Assembly (NCBI GenBank): GCA_025370055.1
Contig: CP073041.1
Location: forward strand, 1,736,001-1,800,000
DNA: 64,000 bases
Reading direction: 5' to 3'
Source: Woronichinia naegeliana WA131
GTDB taxonomy: Bacteria; Cyanobacteriota; Cyanobacteriia; Cyanobacteriales; Microcystaceae
Each line of letters begins with the position of its first letter. Within the stretch, counting starts at the first letter, position 1. Made by a program: the position numbers and the translations under genes. The notes below the pieces were generated by a model, which saw nothing but the letters and a program-made list of their open reading frames with translations, did not search any database and had not been told where the DNA came from. Positions 34,923 to 44,195 of this stretch are shown here, one piece after another.

Positions 34923-37467
34923 TCAGTCAAATTTCATAGGACTAGAATCGCCAGAGGGAATAAAGCTGGCCCAATAAAAAGGATGGTTTTGATCCTTACT
35001 TTTGAGCATGGCTAATTGGGTTTGTCGTAGAGCTTCACTGCGGCCTTCTCCGTTTTTTAAGCGTTGATAATAGGCGATCATTAAGTTTTTAGTTTCCTTG
35101 TCTGAGACTTTCCAGAGGCTAATTAATTGGCTTTCGCTACCTGCAATTACTAAGGCACGACGTAAACCATAAACGCCTTCACCTGTAGAAATATCGCCGT
35201 TGCCTGTATCGCAAGCGGAAAGGACAACTAATTTGGTTCCAACTAAGTTTAAGTTAGTGGCTTCTAAAGCGGAAAGAACACCGTCATCTCCTGCACTTTG
35301 GCTTACTTTAACCCCTGCAAAAACTAAGCCTGAACGTAATAAGGGATTTTCACCAATCTGTAGGGGTGAATTGCGTTCACCCTCATTTTTATTCTTAGTT
35401 GATTCGAGGAAAAAGCCATGCGTGGCAATGTGCAAAATATTCGTTTTTTTGACTTGTTTAAGGGCATTTTCGGTGGCTTGGGCTTGAATTAAAACCGTCG
35501 CTTTGGGGAGGAGTTTTTTAATGGCTTCGGCTTCTGCCTTTGTGCCTTCTAGGGGAAGAAATACAGAGTCAGCAAGATTAATAGAGCGGGTAGAGTTGGG
35601 ATGAAGGGCAACTTTTTGACCTGTTTTATTGTAGAGGGGATTGGCAATAATCAGGGGTGGTTGTTGACTAGCAAATTTCTCTTTTTGTCGCAACAGATCG
35701 CGTCCAGAGGTGAGGTAAGTTATCTGGTAATTTTCGACAAGATACTGATTATTTTGATCTACTAAAGCTTCAAAGGGAATGAGGTTCAGGGCAGAGTCGG
35801 GAGAGAGGAGGAGGGTTTTTGTATTGCCTAATAGTTGACGAATGGGTTGCATTAACTTTTCGTCAAGTTGACGGGCGGATTTTTGCAGTTGGGGAATGGG
35901 GGTTTTGCTGTCTGCTAAATTGCGGCGAAAGGCAGTTACTTGCTCATCAATAGGTTGGGTTTCTCCTAAGTCTTTGGCTTTGATTTCGCCATTGGCAAAG
36001 AGAATATAAACGGCATAGTGAGGCTTGCCATATTTTTCCCTTTCTTTTGTTGCTTTCGGGTTAAAAGGTTTATAGCGAACGATTTCTACTAGGGCGGCAT
36101 TAGTCGGGATTAATTTTTGAATGGCTTCGAGGGTAATGGGTTGGGATAGATTACGAAATTCGGCACTACGACGACTCAATTTGTCTTCGAGTTGTTGGGT
36201 TTCAGTTTGTAGGTTTGTGAGTTGTTGGCGATGGATTTCAGGGGATTTAATGGTTTCGGGTTTCTGGAAAGTCAGGTTAGAAAGTTGGGATTGTTTTTGA
36301 ATTAGTTGTTCGAGGAGGGTTTGGCTTTCGGGGTCATTAATTTGTTGACGGAGAATTTGTAGGCTATTGGTGAGGATATCAAGAATACGTCCTTTGCGTT
36401 GCAAGATGGTTTTGAGGGCTAGATGAGTTGCTTCTGGGTTATTGGGTGCAGATTGAAGATTGAGGGAAATAATGGCAAATGTTGTCCCTGAAACTGTCGC
36501 TATGTAATCCCGTTTTTGTTTTTCGTCCCCAATATTGAGATTTTGGAAGAGGTTGTATTCTTGTACTGCAAGTCCTTGACTAAGAAATTTGATGGCTTGG
36601 GGAATATCATCTTGAGAGTAGTAAAGGTATGCCAAATTGTTAAGACTGGTTGCAGTAAGGGGATGGTTATTACCTAATTGTTTTTTCGCTATAGCTAAGG
36701 CTTCTTTCAAGAGGGGTTCTGCTTCACTATATCTTCCTTGAGAATGGTAAAGTAATGCTAAATTGTTGAGACTGGTTGCTGTATCAGGATGATTGTCTCC
36801 TAATTGGGCTTTTATGATAACTAAAGCTTGTTTGAAGAGGGGTTCTGCTTCACTATATCTTCCTTGAGACTGGTAAAGTAATGCCAAATTGTTGAGACTG
36901 CTTGCTGTATCGGAATGGTTGTCTCCTAATTGGGTTTTTCTGGTAGCTAAAGCTTGTTTGAAGAGGGGTTCTGCTTCACTATATCTTCCTTGAGACTGGT
37001 AAATTAATGCTAAATTGTTGAGACTAGTGGCGGTAGAGGGATGGTTATCTCCTAATTGGGCTTTATAGATAGCTAAAGCTTGTTTGAAGAGGGGTTCTGC
37101 TTCAATATATCTTCCTTGAGACTGGTAAAGTAATGCCAAATTGTTGAGACTAGTGGCGGTAGAGGGATGGTTATCTCCTAATTGGGCTTTTATGATAGCT
37201 AAAGCTTGTTTATAGAGAGGTTCTGCCTCACTATATCTTCCTTGGGATTTGTAAAGTCCTGCTAAATTGCCAAGGCTTTGTGCAGTAGTGGGATGGTTGT
37301 CTCCTAATTGGGCTTTTATGATGGCTAAAGCTTGTTTGTAGAGGGGTTCTGCTTCACTGTATCTTCCTTGAGATTTGTAAAGTCCTGCCAAATTGTTGAG
37401 ACTGGTAGCAGTAGTGGGATGGTTGTCTCCTAATTGGGCTTTTATGATAGCTAAAGCTTGTTTGTAG
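34923..37467 (-). pseudogene. TPR-CHAT protease gene, 3' part (split by ISKra4)
   Basis: This part encodes most of a TPR-CHAT protein. The first portion carries seven or more 42-residue kinesin-light-chain-type TPR units (SLNNLALLYQSQGRYSEAEP). The C-terminal CHAT domain is a caspase-like peptidase with catalytic His in ILHIATHGFFLES and Cys in LVVLSACDTGNGD. A downstream ATG at 37391 could start an 822-residue protein, but it would lack the signal peptide and early repeats. Removing the IS and one 8-bp duplication joins this to 38858-39569 in frame to give 1082 residues. The substrates of cyanobacterial TPR-CHAT proteins are not known. Confidence 0.85.
36650..37460 (-). repeat. 126-bp tandem repeats coding for TPR units
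   Basis: About six to seven near-identical 126-bp units, each beginning near GGTTCTGCTTCACTATATC on the plus strand, encode one 42-residue TPR each. The repeat continues on the other side of the ISKra4 element (38858-39330). These could recombine and change TPR number. Confidence 0.85.
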
Positions 37468-37501
37468 GGGTGCGACCTTTAGTTGATAAAAGCTGTTGTA
37501 A

Positions 37502-38440
37502 TCAGGGTTCTACAGGGAACCCATATTGATCAAGTTTTGCCCAAAATTGACTCCATCGTTCCTTGGTCAATACCAAAGCTCGTAGGCTCAAAATAATTCC
37601 TGCTCCTTTTTCCTTCCATCGCATTCCTGAACAACATAATCGTTGTTTGACCAACGTCTTACAAGCTGCTTCCGTAACACCTGAACCAATCGGATACTTT
37701 TTCTCTAAGTATTCAGCATAATCCATTTGATGCTGATGATTCTCGTAATAAGTAATCGCCGCTTGTAGTTTCTCGGTAAGATTCTTAGAATGACTTTTTT
37801 CTTCTTTGACTTCTTTCATCAGATTTAGCAGTTCTCCTGCTTTTCCTTTTTCATGCTTGAGTTCTCGACAATTTTCAGTCAACCATTCTTTTTGTTTTGA
37901 CACGGTATTCGGATGCAACGCTTCTGCCAACGCTCCTAAGTAACCAGAGGCATGATAGAAATCTAATATCTGTTCTTCCGTCTGCTTTTCTAAAAACTTC
38001 CAATTTGATTCTGCACCATCTGCTATACCGACAAATTTTGCCTCTGGATAACGGTTTTTCGCTCGCTCAATTTCTCTTTCCAATCTTTCTAGAAAACTCT
38101 TTTTTCCGTACTCTGGTGCCGCACCTAGATAGATTGTCTGTTGACGTTCTCCCTCACTATCGTATAGGGAAACGGTTCCCACCATTGCTTCACGGTAGCC
38201 ATCCTCACACATCAGCATACAGGTTCCATCTAATCCTATTCCCACTGTTGCAATTTGGCTATCCTCCTTGGGCGGGGCATAACTCCACGCTTCTTCTTTT
38301 GCCTGTACCACACTTCCTACTGCTTCACTCAATCTTTGGATATAGGATAGCGCTACTTTTCTACCATGATTTTCTAATAAATCATTTTTCACCTCTTTGC
38401 CTGCCATCCCTGACATTTTTGAGGATACCTGTTTTGCCAA
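37502..38440 (-). CDS. ISKra4 transposase, second reading frame (copy A)
   Basis: This part holds the catalytic core in 312 residues: GIGLDGTCMLM (Asp), GIADGAESNWK (Asp) and PIGSGVTEAACKTLVKQR (Glu), typical of ISKra4. The frame stays open upstream through TSTPLLAKQVSSK and CPLEREARIIIT, which belong to the same protein. Synthesis of a full transposase therefore needs a frameshift from the 142-residue frame, near the A-run in AGGAAAAACG. No standard start is seen at the shown N-terminus (TTG). Confidence 0.85.
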   Translation of the reverse strand: MAKQVSSKMSGMAGKEVKNDLLENHGRKVALSYIQRLSEAVGSVVQAKEEAWSYAPPKEDSQIATVGIGLDGTCMLMCEDGYREAMVGTVSLYDSEGERQQTIYLGAAPEYGKKSFLERLEREIERAKNRYPEAKFVGIADGAESNWKFLEKQTEEQILDFYHASGYLGALAEALHPNTVSKQKEWLTENCRELKHEKGKAGELLNLMKEVKEEKSHSKNLTEKLQAAITYYENHQHQMDYAEYLEKKYPIGSGVTEAACKTLVKQRLCCSGMRWKEKGAGIILSLRALVLTKERWSQFWAKLDQYGFPVEP

Positions 38441-38810
38441 TAATGGCGTTGATGTTATGATTATCCTTGCTTCTCTTTCTAAGGGGCAATACGTTTTTCC
38501 TCAAAGGTGAACGCTGATATACATGACGATTCACTATAACCTCACCATAAGGTGTTTGATATTCTTTCGGTTGCTCTCCCTTACTCTTCCAGATTTCTTC
38601 ACCGATTTTTAAGGGTGAACCATCTGTATCTAAATATTTCAAGGCTTCTTTGCTGGCGATGCAACCTACTTCGTTTAAGCCTTTTTGAATATTTATTTCT
38701 GTATCCAACATTGAACGACTGAGTTCTAATGTTAGTTCTATTTTTATCTTTGAACCCTCTACATTAATTAGTTTTGCTGTCATCATTGTTTCCTCTTTGT
38801 CACTTTTCAT
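38382..38810 (-). CDS. ISKra4 transposase, first reading frame (copy A)
   Basis: This is the N-terminal part of the ISKra4 transposase, 142 residues. It contains YQTPYGEVIVNRHVYQ and then leaves the family pattern after SPLRKN, where the other frame takes over. The overlap between the two frames is 59 bp. Copy B has the same arrangement, so this is a fixed feature of the element, either programmed frameshifting or an inherited lesion. Confidence 0.8.
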   Translation of the reverse strand: MKSDKEETMMTAKLINVEGSKIKIELTLELSRSMLDTEINIQKGLNEVGCIASKEALKYLDTDGSPLKIGEEIWKSKGEQPKEYQTPYGEVIVNRHVYQRSPLRKNVLPLRKRSKDNHNINAIIGKTGILKNVRDGRQRGEK

Positions 38811-38857
38811 CTCATGTTAACACTTTTCTTTTCCTTCATCAACTAAAGGTCACACCC

Positions 38858-39569
38858 GTTTGTAGAGGGGTTCTGCCTCACGATATCTTCCTTGGGATTC
38901 GTAAAGTCCTGCCAAATTGTTGAGACTGGTAGCCGTAAGGGGATCGTTGTCTCCTAATTGAGTTTTTCTGATAGCTAAAGCTTGTTTATAGAGGGGCTCT
39001 GCTTCACTGTATCTTCCTTGAGACTGGTAAAGTGTTGCCAAATTGTTGAGACTGGTGGCAGTATTGGGATGATTATCTCCTAATTGTTTTTTTTGGATAG
39101 CTAAGGCTTGTTGATAGAGGGGTTCTGCTTCGCTGTATCTTCCTTGTTTTCGGTAAAGTTCTGCCAAATTGTTGAGACTGGTTGCAGTAGAGGGATGGTT
39201 ATCTCCTAATTGGGCTTTATAGATAGCTAAGGCTTGTTTGTAGAGGGGTTCTGCTTCGCTGTATCTTCCTTGAGACTGATAAAGCAATGCCAAATTGTTG
39301 AGACTGGTGGCGGTATCAAGGTTATTCTCTCCCAGTACCTTTTTACGAATCGCTAAGGCTTTTTCTGTTAAGTAAATCGCTTCGTTATATTTTCCCTGAT
39401 GATACAGTTCAACAACTTGCTGGGTTAGCTTTTCTGCTTCTACTAATGCTTCCTGATCTTGATTAGAAATCTGAACAATTACCTGTCCCACCGTTGGCGT
39501 TAACATCCCTGACGGTACTACTCCCACCGCGACTATCATAACCAACCCAAACCTCAGCAATCCTTTCAT
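38858..39569 (-). pseudogene. TPR-CHAT protease gene, 5' part
   Basis: This part begins with a signal peptide (LLRFGLVMIVAVGVVPSG) and a lead helix pair (QQVVELYHQGKYNEAIYL). Five TPR units of the same 42-residue type follow as in the 3' part. The frame leaves the gene at the ISKra4 border. The protein would be exported, so the CHAT peptidase is expected in the periplasm or outside the cell. Confidence 0.85.
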
Positions 39570-39641
39570 AACTGATCCTCAATAGGATTGTATTGTACGC
39601 CCATTGTACAACATTACATCTGCAAACCAGCAAAAAATTGT

Positions 39642-39663
39642 AGGGGTTTGGTTCCCAAATCCA
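39642..39663. repeat. Dispersed repeat GTAGGGGTTTGGTTCCCAAA (copy 1)
   Basis: The same motif recurs at about 41218-41240 on the other side of the IS4-type element. The pair predates the insertion or marks older repeats in this intergenic tract. Confidence 0.6.
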
Positions 39664-39734
39664 TCGTTTTATTGAATTCAACAGCAATTGATTACATTAA
39701 AGGGCGATTTATTACATTAAAGGGCGAACGCAAT

Positions 39735-41183
39735 CATCCGTGTCAACTTAAAGGAATGGGTTCCCAAATTTGTTGATTGAGAGCGGCCTTTTCTCGATGT
39801 CGCTTTCTCTCAGCTTTGACCAAACCAAATAACTTAGCACGTTCAGCCAGATAGGTTACTGTATCAGGCTTTTCTCCTCTAGCAATAGCCTTCGCTACAT
39901 AGTATAGACTCCGAAACACCATCTCTACTGAGATTTTTTCTTTCGGTTGATTTAGAGCAATCGCCACTTCCCCTACCAATTGATTTAAGACCGTATAGAA
40001 AATCAAAGTGCAAATAATCTGGATTTGGACACCATTCTTATTCCCTACCCATAAATAGGCTAGTCCTAAAAGTCTTTTCGTTAATAAAAAGGCTTCTTCG
40101 ATTGTCCATCGTCTTCGATATAAATCACAGACCTCTTCGGCGGACAGTTGTTCGGGAGACAACACATTTGTTAAATACTGATACCAGATTGTTCCCCATA
40201 ATACTGAGACTAATCTCACCGGATGCTTGCAAGGATTAGAACGGTAATTTCCCATAATGATAATCTCATCTCTGTAATGACTACCTTGAGACAATACTTG
40301 TTTGGTTTTGTAAGATGTACCCGCTCTAAATCTGGTTAGAAAAAACTTTTTAGCTTCTGTTAACAAATCAAACCACACAAAGCTAAAAAATCCCATATCT
40401 ACAAGAATTAAACCATTTTCTGGTAATTTAGCTGCCAATTCTTCACACCATATTTTATCATTTGATTTATCATTTTCTGTGTACCATAAAGTAACGGGTC
40501 TTTGGGTAAAGGCTTCCACTACCATCATTATTTTACCCCCCAATTTACTCTTTTCTTCTTTACTTATTTTCATATTTTTCCTTATCTGCTCTAGCGTTGA
40601 GCCATCTGCTATCCACACTGCACTAAACTTTTCTCTTATTTTTTCCCATTTTTCTCCTACTTGGAGCTTCTTCCCTTTTTCGGCTGCTTTTTCTAACACT
40701 CCTTTTAGTAATATTGCAAATATTTCGGCTGGCACATTCATCATTCTTTTTGATACTGCCTGTTTGCTTACTTTTAATGATGCTACCCATAGCAATCCCT
40801 CTTCCTCTAACAGTCTTACCGCTTCACTTATACCCGCTATTTGACGATACACTATACTTAACACTAATGCCACCATTACTGGTAAATTTAATACCCTATC
40901 TCTCATCATTTTCTCATGAGTTCCCTGTAAATATTTTAATGGTGTAAACATTGTGGGTTCTAGTAATTCAAACAACTCTTTTGTTATTTCAGGGATTTCT
41001 ACCCCTGGCTGATTTGTCTTACGACGTAAGTCTGGGTTTCCTTTTCTCCGAGGATGTTGTCTTGCCATTTGTTTTTTGCTCACTTTTTTATATACTAACC
41101 TTTTTTTCAGCCTACTCTTACTTCCGCCTGCTTTTAGGCTAATCTTTTGTGAGTAGGCATTTTGGCTTAAGTTGACACCAATG
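39735..41183 (-). mobile_element. IS4-type insertion sequence, 1449 bp
   Basis: The ends are imperfect inverted repeats CATCCGTGTCAACTTAAAGG and CATTGGTGTCAACTTAAGCC (16 of 20 match). 9-bp duplications GAACGCAAT lie at 39726-39734 and 41184-41192. It landed in noncoding sequence between the CHAT gene and the toxin pair. Confidence 0.85.
39743..41068 (-). CDS. IS4 family transposase
   Basis: This is a DDE transposase of about 441 residues. Catalytic parts are VWIADGSTLEQ (Asp), LILVDMGFFSF (Asp) and LYRRRWTIEEAFLLTKRL (Glu with the Y-x2-R-x3-E signature). An open frame continues upstream to 41191, but that ATG lies beyond the right inverted repeat, so I prefer MARQHPRRKGN at 41068. No interruption is visible. 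Confidence 0.88.
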   Translation of the reverse strand: MARQHPRRKGNPDLRRKTNQPGVEIPEITKELFELLEPTMFTPLKYLQGTHEKMMRDRVLNLPVMVALVLSIVYRQIAGISEAVRLLEEEGLLWVASLKVSKQAVSKRMMNVPAEIFAILLKGVLEKAAEKGKKLQVGEKWEKIREKFSAVWIADGSTLEQIRKNMKISKEEKSKLGGKIMMVVEAFTQRPVTLWYTENDKSNDKIWCEELAAKLPENGLILVDMGFFSFVWFDLLTEAKKFFLTRFRAGTSYKTKQVLSQGSHYRDEIIIMGNYRSNPCKHPVRLVSVLWGTIWYQYLTNVLSPEQLSAEEVCDLYRRRWTIEEAFLLTKRLLGLAYLWVGNKNGVQIQIICTLIFYTVLNQLVGEVAIALNQPKEKISVEMVFRSLYYVAKAIARGEKPDTVTYLAERAKLFGLVKAERKRHREKAALNQQIWEPIPLS

Positions 41184-41354
41184 GAACGCAATTCGCCCCT
41201 ACAAATAACCTAATTGGGTAGGGGTTTGGTTCCCAAATCCAGAACATTAAAGACTTGGAAACCAAGCCTCTACATAAAAATCCATTTGTGATAAATTTTA
41301 AAAAAAAGCCGATAAACTTGCTAAAATAATTGTAAACAATTCCCCGAATAAATT

Positions 41355-41591
41355 ATGAATAATCTTAACGGTGACACTCCTCCAGAATCAGACGATTTAA
41401 TGAAAGAACTCGATGCCAAATGGGATGCCCTAGAAAATGACCCCGAATTTTTAGCCAAACCTTTCTGGCAGAGAATCTCTGAAATTGGTGCAGTTGTTCC
41501 TCAAGAAGAATGGCGGAAACAATTACCCCGCGACTTTGCGCGTAACTTTGAACATTATATGTACGGTGCGCCCAGGGATGACGAAGAATGA
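41355..41591 (+). CDS. Putative antitoxin of a PIN-toxin pair, copy 1
   Basis: This is a 78-residue acidic protein (SDDLMKELDAKWDALENDPEF, then EWRKQLPRDFARNFEHYMYG). I do not know its family. It overlaps the PIN-domain gene by 4 bp (ATGA), the usual arrangement of an antitoxin in front of its toxin. No DNA-binding motif is obvious, so it may neutralise by binding only. Confidence 0.6.
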   Translation: MNNLNGDTPPESDDLMKELDAKWDALENDPEFLAKPFWQRISEIGAVVPQEEWRKQLPRDFARNFEHYMYGAPRDDEE

Positions 41592-42001
41592 GAAAAATTT
41601 TCTTGGATACAGCTTATCTTCAAGCCCTGATTGATTCTGGCGACAATCTTTATGAATTATCCCAAATGATGACCCCAAAACTGGGCAAATTTCAAGGGAT
41701 TACCAGCGAAATGGTGTTAACAGAATTGTTGAATGCTTTTTGCAGTCGTGGCGAATATCTCAGAAGATCAGCGATTCGCCTAACCCATGATTTACGAGGC
41801 GATCGCAATATCATCATCATCCCTCAAACCAGTGAACAATTTGAGCAAGCTTTTGGGTTTTATCAAAGACGTTTAGACAAAGGATATAGCTTAACCGATT
41901 GTTCGTCAATGCAGATTATGAGAGAAAAAGGTATTAATGAAATCTTGACTTTTGATAAGCACTTTCAACAAGAAGGTTTTAGAGCTTTACTGAGAGAATA
42001 A
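41588..42001 (+). CDS. PIN-domain protein (VapC-like toxin), copy 1
   Basis: This is a 137-residue protein with the PIN nuclease acidic residues: Asp in FLDTAYL (near residue 7), Glu in VLTELLNAF (near residue 46), Asp in YSLTDCSSMQIM (near residue 103) and Asp in LTFDKHF (near residue 122). VapC toxins cut tRNA or rRNA. All key residues are present, so activity is likely. Partner: the small gene just upstream. Confidence 0.8.
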   Translation: MRKIFLDTAYLQALIDSGDNLYELSQMMTPKLGKFQGITSEMVLTELLNAFCSRGEYLRRSAIRLTHDLRGDRNIIIIPQTSEQFEQAFGFYQRRLDKGYSLTDCSSMQIMREKGINEILTFDKHFQQEGFRALLRE

Positions 42002-42140
42002 AATTTTTGGGTGATTTTGGATACAAGCCTTGCACCCATACAACAGGTTATTTGTTAGGTGAAAATCAAACTACCTGTCAATGTGTAAAAAAAACCGATA
42101 AACTTGCTAAAATAATTGTAAACAACTCCCCAAATAAATT

Positions 42141-42377
42141 ATGAATAATCTTAACGGTGACACTCCCCCAGAATCAGACGACTTAATGAAAGAACTCGAT
42201 GCCAAATGGGATGCCCTAGAAAATGACCCCGAATTTTTAGCCAAACCTTTCTGGCAACAGATCATGGCAATTGGTGCAGTTGTTCCCCAAGAAGAATGGC
42301 GGAAACAATTACCCCGCGATTTTGCGCGTAACTTTGAACATTATATGTACGGTGCGCCCAGAGATGACGAAGAATGA
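42141..42377 (+). CDS. Putative antitoxin, copy 2
   Basis: This is a 78-residue near-copy of the protein at 41355-41591. It differs at a few positions around residue 38 (QQIMAIGAV against QRISEIGAV). It has the same overlap with its PIN partner. Copy-specific pairing cannot be judged from sequence. Confidence 0.6.
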   Translation: MNNLNGDTPPESDDLMKELDAKWDALENDPEFLAKPFWQQIMAIGAVVPQEEWRKQLPRDFARNFEHYMYGAPRDDEE

Positions 42378-42787
42378 GAAAAATTTTCTTGGATACAGCT
42401 TATCTTCAAGCCCTGATTGATTCTGGCGATAATCTTTATCAACTATCCCAAATGATGACTGCAAAACTTGGCAAATTTCAAGGGATTACCAGCGAAATGG
42501 TGTTAACAGAATTGTTGAACGCTCTGTGCAGTCGTGGTGAATATCTCAGAAAATCCGCTATTCGCCTAACCCATAGATTACAAAATGACGGTCGCACCAT
42601 TATTATCCCTCAAACCAGTGAACAATTTGAGCAAGCTTTTGAGTTTTATCAAAGACGTTTAGACAAAGGATATAGCTTAACCGATTGTTCATCAATGCAG
42701 ATTATGAGAGAACAAGATATTAATGAAATCTTGACTTTTGATAAGCATTTTCAACAAGAAGGGTTTAGAGCTTTACTGAGAGAATAA
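42374..42787 (+). CDS. PIN-domain protein (VapC-like toxin), copy 2
   Basis: This is a 137-residue near-copy of the PIN protein at 41588-42001, with all four acidic residues kept. Differences concentrate near residues 67-75 (HRLQNDGRTIIIPQ against HDLRGDRNIIIIPQ), a surface loop in the fold, and a few others. Both copies look functional. Confidence 0.8.
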   Translation: MRKIFLDTAYLQALIDSGDNLYQLSQMMTAKLGKFQGITSEMVLTELLNALCSRGEYLRKSAIRLTHRLQNDGRTIIIPQTSEQFEQAFEFYQRRLDKGYSLTDCSSMQIMREQDINEILTFDKHFQQEGFRALLRE

Positions 42788-42839
42788 AATTTTTGGGTGC
42801 TTTTGGGTGCTTTTGGTTGCAAGCCTTGCACTCCTACGA

Positions 42840-44150
42840 TCAGTTTTTTTTAGATTGTTTTCTGGCTTCAAATAACCATTGATCCTCTTCAATATTTAGC
42901 ACTTTACCCTGGGATAATTTCAGACATTTTTGCCAATTTTCCTTCGCTGAAATAGATTTTTTATCTTGTTTCTGTAAAACTTGAGCATAAAGACAAAATA
43001 CAGCCCCAGGATTGCGGATATATTTTTGAGTAGCTGAATCTTCGGCAATTCCGATCGCAATAGAAAGATTGATTTTAGCATCCTCAAGATGATTTTGCTT
43101 AAACCTTGCCCAACCTAAATTTTTATAAATATTGTACTTTTGCACCGCTAAATTAAGTTTCTCAGTTTCACTTAACTTGTCCAATTGTTGATCCTTTTCC
43201 GCTAACAAAACTTTACCTTTTTCTAATAAAGCGATCGCTTCTCCATCTTTGTTTTCACGAATATACCAATAGGCTAAATTATTATAAGCATCAAGATAAC
43301 CACCCTTGGCCGCAATCAAATATTGTTTTTTTGCATTATCCAAATCCTGTAACTCCTCATAAAGTGTTGCTAACTTGTAATGAGCATCCAAATTATCCTC
43401 ATCCAACGCGATCGCCTTTAAATATTGTTTTTCTGCTAGGGCTAAATTAGGTGAAGCTTGATTTTGTAACCGAGAAGCGTCTTGTTTATAATATTGAGAA
43501 AAGAAAGGAAAATTGAGAAAAATACAGACTAAAATTCCAAAAACAAAAAGCGTTGTGGCAAACTGAATTTCTTCGTACCAATATCCAGGAATTTTTAACC
43601 GATTCATTAACTTTATAAATCCCTGCTGTCTCGCTTGAGTCAGGGCATTTTGAGTTTGTAACAAAGAAATAAAGGTCGAAAAAATTACGCCGCCAATTTC
43701 TATTAATCCCGAACCACCGCCTAAAAATCGAGTGGCGATCGCGCCAATCAAGGTAAAATTAACCCCCAATAAAATCAGTTTTAGCGTCTTCACTAACCAA
43801 TCCCAACGATTCCAAGGATGGGAAGACTCCCTCGTGTCTAAATACCACCACCAGGCTTGGTCAGAAGTCAGTAAACTCTCCCGATATTCAGCTAAATCAA
43901 GAACTTGAGTAATTTTGTAAGCTTGCTTTTTTAAACGGGCATCCTGTTCAGTTAAGGCTGTCCAAATCTTTGCTGAAACAGGAGAATGAGCCTCTAATTG
44001 TTTCTGCAGAAAATCTCTAGCCGCAAGGAGTTCTAATCCTTGCTCTTTGGTAAAGTTTTTATCAGCGATCGTTAAATCATGCAGGAGTGTATTATAATTC
44101 TCCAGAGCAACTTGTAGAGGAGTCGGTTTAGGAGAAAGAGACTTCATCAT
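42840..44150 (-). CDS. Membrane-anchored TPR protein
   Basis: This is a 436-residue protein. Residues 1-110 are helical. Membrane helices lie near residues 123-145, 150-168 and 205-225. The C-terminal half (residues 235-430) holds TPR repeats (LAEKQYLKAIALDEDNLDAHYKLATLY near residue 240, split here). I do not recognise a named family; proteins with this plan are frequent in cyanobacteria. It ends at the edge of the duplicated exosortase block. Confidence 0.7.
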   Translation of the reverse strand: MMKSLSPKPTPLQVALENYNTLLHDLTIADKNFTKEQGLELLAARDFLQKQLEAHSPVSAKIWTALTEQDARLKKQAYKITQVLDLAEYRESLLTSDQAWWWYLDTRESSHPWNRWDWLVKTLKLILLGVNFTLIGAIATRFLGGGSGLIEIGGVIFSTFISLLQTQNALTQARQQGFIKLMNRLKIPGYWYEEIQFATTLFVFGILVCIFLNFPFFSQYYKQDASRLQNQASPNLALAEKQYLKAIALDEDNLDAHYKLATLYEELQDLDNAKKQYLIAAKGGYLDAYNNLAYWYIRENKDGEAIALLEKGKVLLAEKDQQLDKLSETEKLNLAVQKYNIYKNLGWARFKQNHLEDAKINLSIAIGIAEDSATQKYIRNPGAVFCLYAQVLQKQDKKSISAKENWQKCLKLSQGKVLNIEEDQWLFEARKQSKKN

Positions 44151-44195
44151 TTACAATCGAGTTTACTCTAGAGATAATTTCAGACAAATCCTTAC

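Larger units (their letters stand above)
37468..38857 (-). mobile_element. ISKra4-family insertion sequence, copy A, 1390 bp
   Basis: The ends are inverted repeats GGGTGCGACCTTTAGTTGAT and, inwards from the right, GGGTGTGACCTTTAGTTGAT. It is flanked by 8-bp duplications GTTTGTAG at 37460-37467 and 38858-38865. A nearly identical copy of the same length lies at 50520-51909. It interrupts the TPR-CHAT gene. Confidence 0.9.
41302..42799 (+). repeat. Tandem duplication of a toxin-antitoxin-like gene pair
   Basis: Two units of about 710 bp (41302-42013 and 42088-42799) share upstream sequence, both genes and the downstream TTTTTGGGTG. The offset is 786 bp. Differences cluster in the middle of the second gene. 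Confidence 0.92.

Noticed and set aside
37897-38460. 187-residue plus-strand frames opposite both ISKra4 copies (also at 50949-51512)
   Set aside because: They are antisense shadows of the transposase; differences between the two copies follow the transposase strand.
36650-39330. Regular repeats at about 126-bp spacing, CRISPR-like at first sight
   Set aside because: The units are contiguous, have no unique spacers, and translate as 42-residue TPR motifs in one open frame.
41069-41191. Longer N-terminus of the IS4-type transposase
   Set aside because: The ATG at 41191 lies outside the element's right inverted repeat, so it cannot be the native start.
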